Shown here: piece by piece, positions 35,140-44,062 of the stretch
How positions within the stretch are numbered: the stretch's first letter is position 1
Layout: each line of letters starts with the position of its first letter
NCBI GenBank assembly: GCA_034003585.1
Contig: JAVEYH010000009.1
Span: forward strand, 1-54,533
DNA from: JAPXSY01 sp034003585
GTDB taxonomy: Bacteria; Verrucomicrobiota; Kiritimatiellia; RFP12; UBA1067
DNA: 54,533 bases
Direction of reading: 5' to 3'
Notes under the pieces: generated by a model
Databases searched by the model: none
What the model was told of the DNA's origin: nothing
Seen by the model: only the letters and a program-made list of their open reading frames with translations
Program-made: the position numbers and the translations under genes

Positions 35140-37014
35140 ATGAGGAAGATGATCTGGATCTTGTCGTTGACCGTTCTCGCGTTCGCCGGAGCGGCGGTTT
35201 TCGCGGAAAGCGTGCCGTGGAGCGGCGACCGGATCGTCATCAATGAGGCGGGCACGTACACGCTCGATGAAACGAATACGGCGTCGGGCGTCTACTTCAA
35301 CACACCGGCGACCCTCAACGGTGCGACGCTTACGCTCTCCGCGCCCGCGGTGGTGTACGGCACCGGTTCGCTGATGACACCGCTCGCCGGTTCGGACGGG
35401 TTATACGTCTCCAACCGCTGGGATTCCACAGACTCCGTGTTTCCACAGACCGGTTCAAATACGCTGCTGTTGGCGGGCGCATCCATCGCCCAGATGACGA
35501 ACATCTGCGCCTCCATCGGAGGCTTTTATGCCACTGGCAGTTACACTGCACTCCTTGCGACGAAGACGGTCGCGTTCACAAAAAACGAAGCGGGCACCGA
35601 GGTGACGGCCCAGTTTCACGCCACCAACAGTAGCTGGGCCGTGGCGTTCAAGGTGAAGTTCACCCAGTCCGGAAGCGACATCTACGGTGAAGTCGTCTGG
35701 GCCAAGTATTGGTCGGACAAGACCAAGTCCGGGCAGGACTGGGACATTAATCCCCCTAATACCGGCACTTACGGCGACTACGCTGCCCCGTACGATAAAT
35801 CGCGGATCTGCATAACCAAGTTCCTTGTGGCCTACGATCTTGATTTGCAGGGCACGTTCCCGGGCGGTACGGTCACACTCGACGCGGGAACGGTGACGGT
35901 ACGTCCCGACGCCAACGTCACCATCACGGCGTGCGCGACCGGCAGGATGGACAAGCTGGCGTTCGCCGGATCGAAGACGTCGCTTTCGGACACTTCTTCC
36001 CCGAAGATCACCTTCAGCGGCACCGTGCGTAACACGTTTTCCTCCGGCGAGTTCGTGCTGGACGGCATCACCGTCGACGCGACCTGTCCGTACCTGCTGC
36101 CCACGGGAGCCAACCTCGTGCTCACCAACTACGCGAGCTACACGGCGGTCTACGAGTACATGAGCCCGCAGGCGTTTCCGGCCAACTGCACCGTCACCGT
36201 CAATGCGGGGTGCCGGGTGAGTGCCCAATCCGACTGGTCTGTCAACAATTCGGCCACGATCATTGTCAACGGCGGCGAGTTCAACATCAATACCGGCCAA
36301 GGAACATACTTGCAGCATCTCACGCTCAGGAACGGCGGCAAAGTAACCGGTCTCAGATACGTCGTCGGCTACACCACCACCGATAGCTACACGTATACCT
36401 ACGGGACCGGGACGTGCATCATCGAGAGCGCTATCCGCGGCGCGAAAAATACTTCCCTCCCCTCTCTGAGCCATGTGTTCAAGACGGAGGCGGACCTGCG
36501 GCTCACGGCCGGCCTTGGCGACTACGGAGCCAATTCCGGTATCACCTGGGTCAAGCGCGGCGGCGCGACGCTCGCGATCGAAGGGAACGGCAACGTCTCC
36601 TCGGGCGGCAGCGCATGCGGGCCTTTCACGGTGGAAGAGGGTAAACTGTTCCTAGGCGCGAACAATGTGATCGCCCGGACGAACGCATTCACGCTCGCGG
36701 GCGGCGCACTGGACGGCGGGGCGTTCACGAACCGGCTCGGCACGCTCACGGTGACGACGAACGCCACCCTCGTCGCGGGAACGGGGGCGCTCACGTTCAG
36801 CGACGCGTCCGCCACGGCGTGGACCGCGGGCGCGCGGTTGTCGATCACCGGCGCGACGGAAACGCTGACAGCGGGGCACATCCGGTTCCTCGGAACAGGC
36901 CTCACGCCGTCTCAGCTCGACGCGATGCGCTATAACGGCACGTATCACCTCAAGATTGATGGCAACGGGTGGATTCGTTCCTACGTGCCGGGGCTAACGC
37001 TGCTCTTTCTTTGA
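35140..37014 (+). CDS. Secreted autotransporter-like beta-strand protein
   Basis: A 624-residue exported protein. The leader is MRKMIWILSLTVLAFAGAAVFA. The body is Thr/Gly/Asn/Ala-rich and beta-helical in style, with late repeats of the autotransporter-associated strand type (WVKRGGATLAIEGNG, FTVEEGKLFLGANN, FTLAGGALDGG, LTVTTNATL). The end is GWIRSYVPGLTLLFL. No catalytic motif or membrane barrel was recognised; it may be a surface or adhesin-like protein associated with the glycan system. AGGAAAGG lies nine bases before the ATG. It is 28 bases upstream of the first GH109 gene, suggesting one transcript. Confidence 0.75.
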   Translation: MRKMIWILSLTVLAFAGAAVFAESVPWSGDRIVINEAGTYTLDETNTASGVYFNTPATLNGATLTLSAPAVVYGTGSLMTPLAGSDGLYVSNRWDSTDSVFPQTGSNTLLLAGASIAQMTNICASIGGFYATGSYTALLATKTVAFTKNEAGTEVTAQFHATNSSWAVAFKVKFTQSGSDIYGEVVWAKYWSDKTKSGQDWDINPPNTGTYGDYAAPYDKSRICITKFLVAYDLDLQGTFPGGTVTLDAGTVTVRPDANVTITACATGRMDKLAFAGSKTSLSDTSSPKITFSGTVRNTFSSGEFVLDGITVDATCPYLLPTGANLVLTNYASYTAVYEYMSPQAFPANCTVTVNAGCRVSAQSDWSVNNSATIIVNGGEFNINTGQGTYLQHLTLRNGGKVTGLRYVVGYTTTDSYTYTYGTGTCIIESAIRGAKNTSLPSLSHVFKTEADLRLTAGLGDYGANSGITWVKRGGATLAIEGNGNVSSGGSACGPFTVEEGKLFLGANNVIARTNAFTLAGGALDGGAFTNRLGTLTVTTNATLVAGTGALTFSDASATAWTAGARLSITGATETLTAGHIRFLGTGLTPSQLDAMRYNGTYHLKIDGNGWIRSYVPGLTLLFL

Positions 37015-37042
37015 AACACACAAAAACAAGGGGGACAAGACC

Positions 37043-38464
37043 ATGGAACAGAACAGACGTGAATTTCTCGTGAACGCGGGATTTGTGGCGGTTGCGGCGA
37101 TGGCCGGCCGTTGCGCGGCGGACACGAAGGTGACGGGCGGCGGGGCGATGAGCGGCTTTGCCGCGCCGAAGCTGCCGAAGGTCCGCGTGGGGGTGGTGGG
37201 CATCGGCGGACGCGGCAGCTACGCGGTGCATCGCCTGAGCACGGTCCCGGGCATCGAGATCACGGCACTCTGCGACTTCGTGGAGGAAAAGGCGGTCAAG
37301 GAACAGAAATGGATGAAGGAAAAGGGTTTCCCGGAGCCGAAGGTGTTCACGGGGCCGGAAGGGTATAAGCGCCTCTGCGAGTCGGGGCTGTGCGACCTCG
37401 TCCACAACAACACCGACTGGTCGGGACATGTGCCGGTGAGCGTGTATGCGATGAAGAGCGGGCTTCACGCGTGCGTGGAGGTGCCCGGCTGCCGCACGAT
37501 CGACGAGTGCTGGCAGCTCGTGGAGACGAGCGAGGCGACACGCCGCCACTGCATCCAGCTTGAGAACTGCTGCTACGGCGAGAACGAGATGCTGATGATC
37601 CACCTCGCCAAGTCCGGTGTGCTCGGGGAGATCCTGCACGGCGAAGGCGGGTACATCCACGACGGGCGCTGGATCGTCCACGGTGGTTCGGACGGCAAGT
37701 CGATGCCGTGGCGCCTCAAGGAGAAGCAACGTCATACGGGAATGGGCTATCCGACGCACGGGCTCGGGCCGGTGGCGCTTGCGATGGACATCAACCGCGG
37801 CGACCGTTTCGACTATCTCGTCTCGACCGGCTCAAAAGGGTGGGGCTACCAGCATTTTGCGCAGCGCAGGTACGGCAAGGACTCGTTCCTCGGCAAGGTC
37901 GCGCTTGAATACAATGACATGAATACGACGCTGATCCGTACGGTGGGCGGCAGGACGGTCATGCTCCAGCAGTACGGGGCTGGCCCGCATCCGTACAGCC
38001 GCATGAACAAGCTTCTCGGCACGGACGGCGTGATCGCCACGTATCCGCTGCGCATCGGCCTGGAGAAGTCCCTCGGGGCGGAGGCGAAGGACTGGATGCC
38101 GAAGGAGGATCTGGAAAAATTCCGCAGCGAGCACCGCCATCCGCTCTGGAAGCAGGCGGGCGACATCGCGCGCGCCTCGGGTGGACACGGCGGCATGGAT
38201 TTCCTCATGGACCTCCGCTGGGCGTACTGCCTCCAGAACGGGCTTCCCGTCGACATGGACGTCTACGACCTCACGAGCTGGAGCTGCATCGTGCAGCTTT
38301 CGGAGGAGTCCGTGCGCAACCGTTCGAAGACGATGGACATTCCCGACTTCACGCGCGGCGCCTGGGCGAAGAACAAGCCCGTCGGCGACATGGCGATCGA
38401 CGTGAACAAGATGAAACTCGACATGGAGAAGGTCAAAAAAACCGGCAAACAGCAGACGGTGTGA
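37043..38464 (+). CDS. GH109-type NAD-dependent glycosidase, copy 1
   Basis: A 473-residue Gfo/Idh/MocA-fold enzyme. A Tat-type leader (NRREFLVNAGFVAVAAMAG) is followed by the Rossmann loop VGVVGIGGRGSYA and the dinucleotide-binding half. The diagnostic GH109 segment is present: GYPTHGLGPVALAMDINRGD then RFDYLVS. GH109 enzymes such as alpha-N-acetylgalactosaminidase cleave by NAD-assisted oxidation at C3, not by acid hydrolysis. The ending is GDMAIDVNKMKLDMEKV...QQTV. It probably acts outside the cytoplasm on alpha-GalNAc-bearing glycans, but other hexosaminides are possible. AT level and codon choice match the rest of the island. Confidence 0.85.
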   Translation: MEQNRREFLVNAGFVAVAAMAGRCAADTKVTGGGAMSGFAAPKLPKVRVGVVGIGGRGSYAVHRLSTVPGIEITALCDFVEEKAVKEQKWMKEKGFPEPKVFTGPEGYKRLCESGLCDLVHNNTDWSGHVPVSVYAMKSGLHACVEVPGCRTIDECWQLVETSEATRRHCIQLENCCYGENEMLMIHLAKSGVLGEILHGEGGYIHDGRWIVHGGSDGKSMPWRLKEKQRHTGMGYPTHGLGPVALAMDINRGDRFDYLVSTGSKGWGYQHFAQRRYGKDSFLGKVALEYNDMNTTLIRTVGGRTVMLQQYGAGPHPYSRMNKLLGTDGVIATYPLRIGLEKSLGAEAKDWMPKEDLEKFRSEHRHPLWKQAGDIARASGGHGGMDFLMDLRWAYCLQNGLPVDMDVYDLTSWSCIVQLSEESVRNRSKTMDIPDFTRGAWAKNKPVGDMAIDVNKMKLDMEKVKKTGKQQTV

Positions 38465-38736
38465 GCGTCACAAACGGGTTGCGCAAGGCCGCGTTTTCTG
38501 TTCCCCTTCAGGGATACGCCCGTCTTTCCCGCCGCCCGCCGGAGGGGCATGCCGTCCAGCGGGGCGAAGTCGGCCCCGGCCACCTTGCGCAGCCCCTCCG
38601 TCCACCGAAGGAAGCATGCGTTGAACCATGGACGTACAGAGGGACAAGGCTGAATGGCGCTAACGCCTTGCCTGGTGCGCGAGCCGTTAGGCGAGCGTGT
38701 CGGTGGTGCCGGTGTCTGTGAAAGTCAGGAGTTTGA
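38465..38736 (+). other. 272-base spacer inside the first module copy
   Basis: This gap separates the first GH109 gene from the first NodB-like gene, while the equivalent gap in the second copy is 46 bases. I find no gene or recognisable RNA in it. The only convincing element is AGGAG near the end, which serves the NodB-like gene. A short GCTAACGCC...GTTAGGC arrangement near 38660-38695 was considered and not accepted as a recombination site. Confidence 0.35.
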
Positions 38737-39897
38737 ATGAACAGACGGGAGTTTTTGGGAAAGATCGGTGCCGGTAGCGCGGCGCTCGCGCTCGGCGGGT
38801 GCTCGACCGGAGCCGGCGGACGTCCGGATGGCGGTATCAAGAACATCCGCGCCGAGTCGCTGGAGGCGCAGGCCCGGAAAGTCGCCGCGCTCAACGCCGC
38901 GAAGGAGCTCGGTCCGGCGATCTTCGACACGGAGACGCGCCGTTCGCGGTCCGTCTCGGGCAAGCATGCGGCGTTCTACATCGACGACGTCATCTTCGTG
39001 TTCCGCGACCTCGCCGCGCAGCGGCCGAAGTCGTGCTGGGACCATTTCTTCCTCGCGGCGCTCAAGGAGGCGCACGAGAAGTACGGTCTCAAGCTCCAGC
39101 TCAACATCTTTTATCGTAACGACGCCTATTACGGCGCGCGCGCGGCGGAGTTCACGCTCAAGGACATGCCCGACATTTGGAAGCGAGAGTTCCAGTCCGC
39201 GAAGGACTGGCTCAAGTTCGGCTTCCACTCGTATTCGGAGTTCCCCGACTATCCGCTGATCAACGCGGGCTACAACGACGTGAAGTTCACCTGGAGCCTC
39301 CTCTCCGGCGAGGCGGAGCGCTTCGCCGGCCCCGGCATGTTCGCGAAGGCCGTGACGCCCCACTGGGGCGCGATCTCGAAGGAAGGGTGCCGCGCGCTCA
39401 AGGACTGCGGCGCGAAGGTGATCAGCTGCACCGTCGGCAAGCGCTGGGAATACACCGGCGACCGCACGCTGCTGCCGTACGGACACGGCATGCGCATCGA
39501 GAACTTTCGTAAGCCGGAGGCGGCGATGTTCTGGCGTCCCGACGGCGGCGACGACATCAGCGTCTCCGCGTGCGGCTACAACCATCTGATGCCGGAACAG
39601 GTCAAGCTCACCACCGGAAACTACACCTGGCTGCACGACCGGGCGACCGGCTGCAACTTCATGTCCTTCAGGTGCGGCGCCCCCTGCCTCAACCTCTACC
39701 GTCTCGAGGACATCCCCGCGGCGATGCGGAAGATCCTTGTCACCGACTACGTCATCCACGCGACGCATGAGGAATACTGGTATAAAAACTATTTCGCCTA
39801 CCAGCCGGACTCGCGCGAAAAACTCCTCGCCGCGTGCCGGACGGTCCGTGAAGCCGGCTACACCTACATCTTCAACGAGAACAAGATCGACTGGTAA
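38737..39897 (+). CDS. NodB-like lipoprotein, copy 1
   Basis: A 386-residue protein with a leader that is both Tat-like (NRREFLGKIGAGSAALALGG) and lipobox-like (GGC). The mature part resembles a polysaccharide-deacetylase (NodB) barrel: FYIDDVIFVFRD near residue 80, WDHFFLAALKEAHEKYG, the FHSYSEFPDYP segment, TPHWG and ATHEEYWYKNYFAYQPD, then a final ...TYIFNENKIDW. The catalytic Asp-Asp pair may be IDD. The second zinc His expected four residues after HSYS is Glu (H-S-Y-S-E), so activity is doubtful or different. Fold assignment is by analogy. AGGAG lies five bases before the ATG. Confidence 0.6.
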   Translation: MNRREFLGKIGAGSAALALGGCSTGAGGRPDGGIKNIRAESLEAQARKVAALNAAKELGPAIFDTETRRSRSVSGKHAAFYIDDVIFVFRDLAAQRPKSCWDHFFLAALKEAHEKYGLKLQLNIFYRNDAYYGARAAEFTLKDMPDIWKREFQSAKDWLKFGFHSYSEFPDYPLINAGYNDVKFTWSLLSGEAERFAGPGMFAKAVTPHWGAISKEGCRALKDCGAKVISCTVGKRWEYTGDRTLLPYGHGMRIENFRKPEAAMFWRPDGGDDISVSACGYNHLMPEQVKLTTGNYTWLHDRATGCNFMSFRCGAPCLNLYRLEDIPAAMRKILVTDYVIHATHEEYWYKNYFAYQPDSREKLLAACRTVREAGYTYIFNENKIDW

Positions 39898-39914
39898 CAA
39901 AGGAGAACAAGACA

Positions 39915-41399
39915 ATGAGCGGAAAAACAAACGATTTCGGAACTCTCGCCGGGGACGACGAGGTCCGGAGGGCGCTTTCGGACGGCTTCAACCGGCGCGA
40001 CTTTCTGAAGGGCGCGGCGTGGACGGGCCTCGCCGCTGTGGCGGCGGGATGCCAGATGGACAAAATCGGTTTCGGCGGGGGCGCCCCGATGGCGGGATTC
40101 GTCGCGCCGCGGCTCAAGCGCGTGCGCATCGGCTTCGTGGGCGTAGGCTCGCGCGGAACCTACGCGCTGAAGCGGCTCTCGGCCTTTCCGAGCGTGGACA
40201 TCGTGGCGTTCTGCGACATCGAGGAGCCCAAGATGAAAGTCTGCCGCGACTTCCTCGCGTCCAAGAAGCGCCCCGAGGCGCGCGAGTTCCTCGGCCCGGA
40301 GGCGTACAAGGATCTCTGCCAGTGGGACGGCGTCGACGTCGTCTACGCCTGCGTGCCGTGGAAGCTCCACGCGCCGGTCGCGCTTGAGGCGATGCGCGGC
40401 GGCAAGCACGCGTTCGTGGAGGTGCCCGCGACGATGGACGTCGATAGTTGCTGGGAGCTCGTCGAGACGAGCGAGCGCACGCGCCGCCACTGCATGATGC
40501 TCGAGAACTGCTGCTACGGCGAGACCGAGATGCTCGCGCTGAACATGTGCCGCCTCGGCGTTCTGGGCACCACGGTCTACGGCGAGGCCGGCTACCTGCA
40601 CAGCGGTCCGACGCGCGGTTTCGAGCTGAGCGCGTTCCGCGCCGAGTGGTATCAGGAGCACCGCGGCAACTATTACCCAACGCACGGGCTCGGCCCCGTC
40701 GCCCAGTACATGAACATCAACCGCGGCGACCGTTTCGACTACCTCAACTCGATGGAGGGCAAATCGATCGGCGACCTCATCCGCGAGGGTGACCCGCGCT
40801 GGGACGGAAACAACCTTGAGACGTATAAGAAATACCTCATCGGCCCCTACAACTCCTCGCTCATCCGCACGGTCAACGGCAAGATCATCCTCCTCAACCT
40901 GTCGTGCGGCGCGCCGCATCCGTACAGCCGCATGAACACGATCCAGGGCACGCACGGAATCCTGATGGACTATCCGCTCCGGATCGACATCGAGAAGACG
41001 CCGGGCTCCGGGCCGAACGGTTTCGATGAGAAGCGCACCGGGGAGTTCCGCCAGAAATACAAACACCCGATGTGGAAGAGGATCGGCGACATCGCCAAAA
41101 AGGTCGGCGGTCACGGCGGCATGGACTTCATCATGGACCTGCGGTGGATCTACTGCCTGCAGAACGGCCTGCCGCTCGACATGGACGTGTACGACCTCGC
41201 GTCTTGGAGCTGCCTCTGCGAGATCACCGAGAAGTCGCAGGCGACCCGCGGCGCGCCGGTCGAGATCCCGGACTTTACGCGCGGCGCGTGGAAGACGATG
41301 AAGCCGCTCGGCATCGAGACGGTGGACGTCGCGAAGATGGGCTTCGAGAAGATCGGCGACGCCGGTCCGCAGCAGACGGTCGGCCAGTCCCGGAGCTGA
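39915..41399 (+). CDS. GH109-type NAD-dependent glycosidase, copy 2
   Basis: A 494-residue paralogue of the gene at 37043. The leader lies about 25 residues further in (FNRRDFLKGAAWTGLAAVAAGC), so the N-terminus is extended and carries a possible lipobox cysteine. The Rossmann loop IGFVGVGSRGTYA, EVPATMDVDSCWELVE, YPTHGLGPVAQYMNINRGD and RFDYL are all there. This copy is closer to the common GH109 sequence than copy 1. AGGAG lies eight bases before the ATG, and the gene starts 17 bases after the first NodB-like gene. Confidence 0.87.
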   Translation: MSGKTNDFGTLAGDDEVRRALSDGFNRRDFLKGAAWTGLAAVAAGCQMDKIGFGGGAPMAGFVAPRLKRVRIGFVGVGSRGTYALKRLSAFPSVDIVAFCDIEEPKMKVCRDFLASKKRPEAREFLGPEAYKDLCQWDGVDVVYACVPWKLHAPVALEAMRGGKHAFVEVPATMDVDSCWELVETSERTRRHCMMLENCCYGETEMLALNMCRLGVLGTTVYGEAGYLHSGPTRGFELSAFRAEWYQEHRGNYYPTHGLGPVAQYMNINRGDRFDYLNSMEGKSIGDLIREGDPRWDGNNLETYKKYLIGPYNSSLIRTVNGKIILLNLSCGAPHPYSRMNTIQGTHGILMDYPLRIDIEKTPGSGPNGFDEKRTGEFRQKYKHPMWKRIGDIAKKVGGHGGMDFIMDLRWIYCLQNGLPLDMDVYDLASWSCLCEITEKSQATRGAPVEIPDFTRGAWKTMKPLGIETVDVAKMGFEKIGDAGPQQTVGQSRS

Positions 41400-41445
41400 C
41401 GGACGGCGGTCGGCGAAACCGAAAAAAACGAAAAGGAGAAGACAG

Positions 41446-42606
41446 ATGAACAGACGTGAGTTTTTGGGAAAGATGGGCGCGGGCGGCGCCGCGCTGGCGC
41501 TCGCCGGCTGCGCGACTTCGCCGTCCGGGCATCCGGACGACAAGATCAAGAACGTCCGGGCGGAGTCGCCGGAGGCCCAGGCCCGGAAGATGGCCGCGCT
41601 CAAGGCCGCGAAGGAGCTCGGCCCGACGATTACCGACGTGGAGGTGCGCCGCACCCGGAACATCCCCGGCAAGCGCGCCGCGTTCTACATCGACGACGTC
41701 ATCTTCGTCTTCCGCGACCTCGCCGTTCAGCGGCCCAAATCCTGCTGGGACCATTTCTTCCTCGCGGCGCTCAAGGAGGCCCACGAGAAGCACGGGCTCA
41801 AGGTCCAGCTCAACATCTTCTACCGCAACGACTTCTATTACGGGGCGCGCGGCGCGGAGTTCACGATCAAGCAGATGCCCGACACGTGGAAGGCCGAGTT
41901 CCAGGCTGCCAAGGAATGGCTCAAGTTCGGCTTTCACTCGTATTCGGAATTCCCGGATTATCCGTGGATCAACGCGAGCTACGACGACGTGACGTTCACC
42001 TGGAACCTCCTCGCCGGCGAGGCGGAGCGCTTCGCGGGGCCGGGCATGTTTGCGAAGGCCGTGACGCCCCACTGGGGGCCGATGTCGAAGGAGGGCTGCG
42101 TCGCGCTCAAGGACTGCGGCGCGACCGCGATCTGGTGCTCCGGCGGAAAGCGCTACGAGTACACCGGCGACCGCACGATCCTGCCGTACGGACACGGCAT
42201 GCGCATCGAGAACTTCCGCAAGCCGGAGACGGCCATGTTCTGGCGTCCGGGCGGCGGCGACGACATCAGCGTCTCTGCGTGCGGCTACAACCATCTCCTG
42301 CCGGATCAGGTGAAGGTCACCTACGGCACCTACAACTGGCTTTACGACAAGGCGACCGGCTGCAACTTCATGCGCTTCGGCTGCGGCGCGCCGTGCCTCA
42401 ACCTCTACCGCCTCGAGGACATCCCCGCGCGGATGCGCCAGGTTATCGGCAGCGAGTTCCTCATCCACGCTACGCACGAGCAGTACTGGTACCAGAACTA
42501 CTTCGCCTACCAGCCGGACTCCCGCGAAAAGCTGCTTCTCGCCGGCAAAATAGTCCAGGAGGCGGGTTACAAGTACAGCTTCATCGAAGACAAGGTGGAC
42601 TGGTGA
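41446..42606 (+). CDS. NodB-like lipoprotein, copy 2
   Basis: A 386-residue near-twin of the gene at 38737. It starts MNRREFLGKMGAGGAALALAGC, then shares FYIDDVIFVFRDLA, LQLNIFYRND-type sequence, FHSYSEFPDYP, TPHWGPMSKEGCVALKDCG, YGHGMRIENFRKPE and FAYQPDSREKLLLA. The H-S-Y-S-E replacement of the second metal His is kept, so it is a family trait rather than damage. AAAAGGAG lies eight bases before the ATG. The sugar-porter gene begins two bases after the stop. Confidence 0.6.
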   Translation: MNRREFLGKMGAGGAALALAGCATSPSGHPDDKIKNVRAESPEAQARKMAALKAAKELGPTITDVEVRRTRNIPGKRAAFYIDDVIFVFRDLAVQRPKSCWDHFFLAALKEAHEKHGLKVQLNIFYRNDFYYGARGAEFTIKQMPDTWKAEFQAAKEWLKFGFHSYSEFPDYPWINASYDDVTFTWNLLAGEAERFAGPGMFAKAVTPHWGPMSKEGCVALKDCGATAIWCSGGKRYEYTGDRTILPYGHGMRIENFRKPETAMFWRPGGGDDISVSACGYNHLLPDQVKVTYGTYNWLYDKATGCNFMRFGCGAPCLNLYRLEDIPARMRQVIGSEFLIHATHEQYWYQNYFAYQPDSREKLLLAGKIVQEAGYKYSFIEDKVDW

Positions 42607-42607
42607 C

Positions 42608-44062
42608 ATGGGCGAGAAAATCAAGAAATCGATCGTGTTCCTGCTGGTGACGGCGGGACTCGGCGGGGTGCTGTTCGACTTCGGCGGGACCATCATCGGC
42701 CCCGCGATCCCCTACATCGGTCCGGTGAAGGACAATCCGGGCAGCCTCGGGCTCTTCACCACCGCCGAGATCTCCCGCCTCTCGAGCGCGGTGGTGTTGA
42801 GCGCCGCGTTCGCGTGCCTCGCGGCGGGGTGGCTCGCCGAGCGGTTCGGGCGGAAGCCGATGATGCTCCTCTCCGCGGCACTGGCGGCGTTCGCCTGCCT
42901 GCCGATCTGCCTCTTCGACGGTGCCTACTGGCCGTTCTTCGCCGGACGCGTCCTGCAGGGCGCGTCGGCCGGCGTCATCGGCGTCGTCGCGCCGATGTAC
43001 CTCGCCGAGTGCCTGCCGGCGCGGATCCGCGGCAAGGGCGCCGGGATGTTCCAGTTGCTCGACTTCGTCGGCATCTCGCTCTGCGCGCTCGTCGGCTTCG
43101 CCGTCGTGCGCTTCGTCGGCGCGGTCGACGCCAAGGGCATGACCGCCGCGCGGAAGGCGCTCGCGTGGAAGACGATGTTCTGGTCGAGCGCCGCGCCGGC
43201 GGTCCTCTTCTTCCTCGGCGCGCTGGGGCTGCGGGAGTCTCCGCGCTGGCTGTGCCGCCGCGGCCGCCGCACGGAGGCGCTCGTCGCGCTGACCGCGCTC
43301 GTCGGCGAGGCGGAGGGACGCGCGGTCCTCGGGGAGCTGGACGCGGCCGACCGCGCCGAGGCGGCGGAGAAGGCCGCCCTGGCCGCCGCCGCGCGGAGCG
43401 ACTCCCTCCTGCAGCGCAAGTACGCGCTGCCGTTCTTCATCTCCCTCGCGGTCCTGGTCTGCAACCAGGCGATCGGTTTCAACGCGGTCCAGTATTTCTC
43501 GGTCATGATGTTCAAGTCCGCCGGGCTCTCCCACCAGGCCGCCAGCGTCGCGAACGTGGCGGTGTGGCTGGTGCCGATCCCCGTGACGGCGCTCGCCTGC
43601 TGGCTCGTCGACCGCGCCGGGCGCAAGATCCTGCTGGAGGCCGGCACGCTCGGCATGACGGCGGCGTGCCTCGGGGTGGCCGTGATTTTCCGCGCGGCCG
43701 CGTCCGGCTGGACCGGCGGCGGCTGGCTCTCCGTCGCGGCGATCGCCCTGTACGTCGCCTCGTTCTCAGTCGGCCCCGGCGTGGTGGTGTGGCTCGCGCT
43801 CTCCGAGTTGATGCCCGCCCGCATCCGCGCGAACGGCATGGCGGTCTGCCTTTTCGTGAACCAGATGACGGCGTTCGCGATAGCCGACGTCTTCCTCCGG
43901 TGGGTGGAAGCCTCGGGCTACTCGACGGTCCTCTTCTGGCTCGCCGGCTTCGCGTTCGTCTATTTCCTCGTCGCGGCGCTTCTGCTGCCGGAGACGAAGG
44001 GCCGCACTCTCGAGGAGATCGAGGCTTTCTTTTCAAAAACCAAAACAGGAGATCGGAAATGA
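42608..44062 (+). CDS. Sugar-porter-type MFS transporter
   Basis: A 484-residue, 12-helix transporter of the sugar-porter family. Signature motifs are the loop-2 RFGRKPMM, LPARIRGKGAG, ESPRWL, NAVQYFS, the repeated-half DRAGRKIL, PARIRANGMA and the terminal PETKGRTLEEIE. These are the markers of proton-linked sugar uptake across the inner membrane. It sits after the GH109/NodB-like pair and just before the aminotransferase, which it overlaps by ATGA at 44059-44062. Release of a sugar by the exported enzymes and import by this protein is the natural reading. Confidence 0.9.
   Translation: MGEKIKKSIVFLLVTAGLGGVLFDFGGTIIGPAIPYIGPVKDNPGSLGLFTTAEISRLSSAVVLSAAFACLAAGWLAERFGRKPMMLLSAALAAFACLPICLFDGAYWPFFAGRVLQGASAGVIGVVAPMYLAECLPARIRGKGAGMFQLLDFVGISLCALVGFAVVRFVGAVDAKGMTAARKALAWKTMFWSSAAPAVLFFLGALGLRESPRWLCRRGRRTEALVALTALVGEAEGRAVLGELDAADRAEAAEKAALAAAARSDSLLQRKYALPFFISLAVLVCNQAIGFNAVQYFSVMMFKSAGLSHQAASVANVAVWLVPIPVTALACWLVDRAGRKILLEAGTLGMTAACLGVAVIFRAAASGWTGGGWLSVAAIALYVASFSVGPGVVVWLALSELMPARIRANGMAVCLFVNQMTAFAIADVFLRWVEASGYSTVLFWLAGFAFVYFLVAALLLPETKGRTLEEIEAFFSKTKTGDRK

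Larger units (their letters stand above)
37043..42606 (+). repeat. Tandem duplication of a two-gene module
   Basis: Genes follow the order GH109, NodB-like, GH109, NodB-like. The two NodB-like products are both 386 residues and share most of their sequence. The two GH109 products share the family core and the C-terminal TRGAW...QQTV. The first unit carries a 272-base spacer between its genes, the second only 46. The order is best explained by duplication of a two-gene unit followed by divergence. Confidence 0.75.

Noticed and set aside
38655..38700. Short GCTAACGCC...GTTAGGC arrangement resembling an integron attC site
   Set aside because: The left box does not fit RYYYAAC, there is no long imperfect inverted repeat between the boxes, and no integron integrase is in the window.
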